Part shown: one piece after another, positions 33,159-35,849 of the stretch | How positions within the stretch are numbered: position 1 is the stretch's first letter | How the letters are laid out: each line of letters begins with the position of its first letter | Assembly (NCBI GenBank): GCA_016935415.1 | Contig: JAFGRA010000070.1 | Location: 1-35,849, forward strand | Source: Anaerolineales bacterium | GTDB taxonomy: Bacteria; Chloroflexota; Anaerolineae; Anaerolineales; UBA11579 | Direction: 5' to 3' | DNA length: 35,849 nucleotides | Position numbers and translations under genes: made by a program | The notes under the pieces: generated by a model | The model's database searches: none | Seen by the model: the letters and a program-made list of their open reading frames with translations, nothing else | Told to the model about the DNA's origin: nothing

Positions 33159-34442
33159 ATGAAAATTTGTATTTCCCAAAAAAACACCTGGAAGATAAGC
33201 TGGATAGTCATAAATCTTGCTTTGCTGCTGACCACTTCCTGCGCGGTTACCCCAAATTCAACAACAGGAACCAAAGCCGTTGTCAATACATCACAGCCAA
33301 ATAATCAAACCACTAACGAATTCGCTTATTCTGGAACGCCAGACATCCAAATAGAATCGGCCACACCTATTCCCTCCCCACCACCAACCACTACCCTGGA
33401 AGCAAGTATAAATGAAATTAAAATATATGAATTCAAGATTGCTTATCCAAAAATAATTGATGAAGAATTGAAGGAAATATGGTTGGTGGAGAATGACGAA
33501 ACGCCCAGGAAAATTTATTCGGTACAACCACAAGAAAGGATGACTTCTCCTTATTTCGCCTGGTCGCATGATGGAAAAAAGTTGGCCTTCGATCTTTCTG
33601 TGGAGAACGATCTCAAAACAGTCTCAGTCATTAATATTGATAATCTCGAAGTGAAGAGTATTCCAGTTCTAGCTGCATCTACAGATGCTTATATCAATTT
33701 CTATGGATGGGCCTACGATGACCAGTGGTTAGCACTTGCAATTCTCTCATCCATGCATGAAAAAATAAAGACTGTCTTGGTGAATGTCAATACCGAAGAA
33801 ACAATAGTTCTTGCAGATGAAAACGATTTTCTAATCTGGTCACCCATTGAAAATGAAGAATACCTTTACAGGCATTGGCCCGATTATCCAGATTTGAGAA
33901 ATGAAAGTATGTATCTAAAAAACCTATACGAGGATGCACCTAAAATGTCATTTGCTGGTTTAGAGGACTACTCGATCTATTTTACATCCCTTGCGTGGTC
34001 AGGTAACGAAAACGTAATAATTATGACTGCGTTCGGGAAATCCAATTCGTGTTCTGACTGTCTCTTATTACTAAATCCCCAATCAGGGAACGTTACAGAA
34101 TTGCCGTTTGATGAAGATTATTCGCTTATGCCAAATGCTTGGTCAAGTAATGGAGAGTGGGTGGCTTTATGGAATTGTGATATTGTATTGATTAATATGG
34201 CAAGTAACTCCTTTCCAAAAACTCGAATAAGTGAAGCGGATTTCATTCTTAGCGAAATTGGATGGTATAAAGATACCAATGATTTTCTATATGAAGAAGG
34301 TGGAAAAATATTTGTAATAAATCCAAAGATGCCGGATGAACGCAAAGAGATCTTCGATCTAAATCCTTATGAAACTGTCGATCGATATTTCCCATTAAAT
34401 GTATGGATTCCTTATAGCATCAAATACGAGGCGATTGAATAG
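33159..34442 (+). CDS. Lipoprotein with beta-propeller-like repeats
   Basis: A 427-residue protein with a signal peptide and lipobox LLTTSC (Cys28), a Ser/Thr/Pro-rich linker (to about 85) and repeated strands of the TolB/WD40 kind: FAWSHDGKKLAFD, GWAYDDQWLALA, SLAWSGNENVIIM and NAWSSNGEWVALW. It is likely a surface-exposed binding protein without enzymatic motif. The gene is markedly AT-rich compared with the hydrolase before it and rlmI after it. GAGGTGG lies before the ATG. Architecture is the same as that of the protein at 23249-24424, though the sequences differ. Confidence 0.78.
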   Translation: MKICISQKNTWKISWIVINLALLLTTSCAVTPNSTTGTKAVVNTSQPNNQTTNEFAYSGTPDIQIESATPIPSPPPTTTLEASINEIKIYEFKIAYPKIIDEELKEIWLVENDETPRKIYSVQPQERMTSPYFAWSHDGKKLAFDLSVENDLKTVSVINIDNLEVKSIPVLAASTDAYINFYGWAYDDQWLALAILSSMHEKIKTVLVNVNTEETIVLADENDFLIWSPIENEEYLYRHWPDYPDLRNESMYLKNLYEDAPKMSFAGLEDYSIYFTSLAWSGNENVIIMTAFGKSNSCSDCLLLLNPQSGNVTELPFDEDYSLMPNAWSSNGEWVALWNCDIVLINMASNSFPKTRISEADFILSEIGWYKDTNDFLYEEGGKIFVINPKMPDERKEIFDLNPYETVDRYFPLNVWIPYSIKYEAIE

Positions 34443-34481
34443 AGAGGCAACTACATCGTCAATCGAGTACAATATTCAGAT

Positions 34482-35675
34482 ATGCAATTCATTCAATCTT
34501 TCCAAGCAACGCCCCTCAAGCTGCAACTACGCCGCGATCTGGTGCGCACCATTAAGCGCGGCCACGCCTGGGTCTACGCCGATGCCTTGCGCCACACACC
34601 CAATGCAGCACCCGGCACGCCCGCCATATTGCTGGACAATCGCGGCGGGCGCGAGATCGCGCGCGGTTACTACGATCCACGCGGCCCAATTGCCTTTCGC
34701 ATTTGCACTACACGGCGCGGTGAAACCCTGAACGACACCTGGGTCCAAAAGCGCATGCTGGCCGCGTTGGCACTGCGGCGCGCGCTGTTCGACCCTAACA
34801 CCACCGGCTACCGTCTGTTCAATGGCGAAGGCGATGGCTTACCGGGATTGGTCTGTGATATCTACGGCGACCACGCCGCGCTCTCGCTGGATGGCGAAGC
34901 ACCGGAAGGTTTTTGGAACACGGCTGGTATCGGGGATTGGCTTGCCGAACAGCTTGGCCTTACTTGTGTCTATGCACAGTCGCGTCAAAATCAGGGTAAA
35001 GTGCTGGTTGGCGAATTGCCTCAGGTGGCGATTCCTTTTCTGGAAAACGGGATGCGCTTCACCGCCGACATCGTACAAGGCCAGAAGACCGGCTTTTTCC
35101 TCGACCAACGTGACAACCGGGCACGCATTCGCGAGATCGCGAATGAGAAACGCGTCCTCAACGTTTTTGGCTACACCGGTGGTTTCTCAGTCGCGGCTGG
35201 ACTGGGCAGTGCGCCGCATGTGACTACAGTTGATCTCGCCGAACCAGCCATACAAGTCGCCAGCGAACACTGGCGCATGAACAGCCTAGCGGATGAAAAA
35301 CACACCGCCCTCGCCGCGGACGCTTTCGAATATCTGGCAGACGCGGCCAAACAAAACCGCTCCTGGGATCTGGTCATTCTCGATCCACCCTCTTTTGCAC
35401 CCTCCGAACAAACTGTACCCGGTGCGATCAACGCCTACCAAAAACTAATCGCCGCCGGGGCAAAAGTCACCCAAGCTGGCGGCATACTAGCCGCAGCTTC
35501 CTGCTCCAGCCATGTGGATTTGACCACTTTTCTGGCCGTTTGTGAAGAAGGCATCTCCCAGGCCCGGCGCGCGGCGCGCACACTGGGCGTCTTCGGCCAA
35601 CCGGCCGACCACCCCGCCCCATTGGTCATGCCGGAATTTCGTTATCTAAAATTCATTCTCTTGCAGTTGGATTAG
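34482..35675 (+). CDS. rlmI: Class I SAM-dependent rRNA methyltransferase, RlmI-like
   Basis: A 397-residue protein with an N-terminal PUA domain (RTIKRGHAWVYADAL onward), an EEHEE-like middle domain (GDGLPGLVCDIYGDHAALSL) and a C-terminal Rossmann methyltransferase: SAM motif VLNVFGYTGGFSVAAGLG, then the acidic TTVDLAEPAI, and the catalytic-loop motif DPPSFA. ASCSSHV near the end carries the Cys typical of the family. RlmI makes 5-methylcytosine at C1962 of 23S rRNA in Escherichia coli; family members may use another position. The start at 34482 has a weak ribosome site. Its stop overlaps by 4 bases the convergent gene at the window end. Confidence 0.9.
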   Translation: MQFIQSFQATPLKLQLRRDLVRTIKRGHAWVYADALRHTPNAAPGTPAILLDNRGGREIARGYYDPRGPIAFRICTTRRGETLNDTWVQKRMLAALALRRALFDPNTTGYRLFNGEGDGLPGLVCDIYGDHAALSLDGEAPEGFWNTAGIGDWLAEQLGLTCVYAQSRQNQGKVLVGELPQVAIPFLENGMRFTADIVQGQKTGFFLDQRDNRARIREIANEKRVLNVFGYTGGFSVAAGLGSAPHVTTVDLAEPAIQVASEHWRMNSLADEKHTALAADAFEYLADAAKQNRSWDLVILDPPSFAPSEQTVPGAINAYQKLIAAGAKVTQAGGILAAASCSSHVDLTTFLAVCEEGISQARRAARTLGVFGQPADHPAPLVMPEFRYLKFILLQLD

Positions 35676-35849
35676 AACAATGATAGCTGCTCAGCTTGCG
35701 GCTCTGGACGATACTGCGGTACGATATTGGCAATGCCATACCGCTCGCACAAACCATAGAATACAGATTCAAGTTCGGCGCTATTGTTGGCTGAAGCAGA
35801 ATAACTGCCCCCAAATTTACGCTGGTATTGCTCCCTCACTCCTGGAAAA
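35672..35849 (-). CDS. C-terminal end of a minus-strand protein ending in QLSLF (partial)
   Basis: 58 residues are open to the window edge and end with TAA. The tail includes FYGLCERYGIANIVPQYRP and finishes in EQLSLF. QLSLF matches the consensus pentapeptide QL(S/D)LF used by bacterial proteins to bind the DNA polymerase beta clamp. C termini like this also occur in radical-SAM proteins of the SPL/COG1533 group, the family I suspect here, but the catalytic part is outside the window. The stop overlaps the end of rlmI by 4 bases. Coding is supported by the open frame and sensible codons only. Confidence 0.5.
   Translation of the reverse strand, partial: FPGVREQYQRKFGGSYSASANNSAELESVFYGLCERYGIANIVPQYRPEPQAEQLSLF

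Noticed and set aside
1-35849. tRNA, rRNA, CRISPR array, insertion sequence or prophage
   Set aside because: No regular spaced repeats, transposase or integrase motifs, terminal inverted repeats or RNA-gene-like segments were seen on reading both strands.

Overview
The window looks like chromosomal DNA of a Chloroflexota bacterium, probably Anaerolineae-like. The hints are a protein kinase fused to a sugar-binding-protein domain, an archaeal-type thiolase/HMG-CoA synthase/DUF35 cluster next to a class II HMG-CoA reductase, many LysM and M23 cell-wall proteins, Thr/Pro-linker lipoproteins and moderate GC content. This placement is inferred from gene content; no rRNA or tRNA gene was seen.

Layout. 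Positions 1-19828 are almost entirely minus strand: a truncated GT39-like membrane glycosyltransferase, an inositol-phosphatase-fold nucleotidase, the kinase/solute-binding fusion, a nucleotidyltransferase, rimO, a coupled transglutaminase (TgpA-like) plus DUF58 pair, two M23 peptidases, rho, a Nudix ADP-ribose pyrophosphatase and a LysM lipoprotein. The 15.7-19.8 kb block is the upper mevalonate operon, transcribed as HMG-CoA reductase, HMG-CoA synthase, thiolase homologue, DUF35 zinc-ribbon protein, and ended by a clear hairpin terminator. A TetR-type gene is divergent from it across a 387-base gap with a good promoter and a palindrome on its -10 box. From 20.2 to 25.2 kb the strand is plus: TetR, an NfeD-like protein with flotillin, a beta-propeller lipoprotein and a SpoU-type RNA methyltransferase. 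From 25.2 to 28.7 kb it is minus: a PD-(D/E)XK-like protein, a small winged-helix-like protein and an ABC-2 exporter. Then come a small acidic plus-strand gene, a minus-strand PduO-type cobalamin adenosyltransferase, and a plus-strand run of histidine kinase, small membrane protein, alpha/beta hydrolase, second beta-propeller lipoprotein and rlmI. The window ends inside a convergent, truncated gene whose product ends in QLSLF.

Most notable observation: the thiolase homologue between HMG-CoA synthase and DUF35 has lost every recognisable catalytic residue. The nucleophilic Cys is Gly84, the His of the HDAF-type motif is Phe284, the His of the GHP motif is Asn334, and the whole 389-residue protein contains no cysteine. 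The adjacent HMG-CoA synthase keeps its catalytic Glu, Cys and His. This suggests a non-catalytic thiolase kept as a structural or CoA-handling partner in a thiolase/HMGCS/DUF35-type complex. Other points of interest are the kinase/solute-binding fusion, an Asp/His-rich insert in the NfeD-like protein, degenerate 7-base repeats in intergenic DNA, and several dyads placed on promoters.
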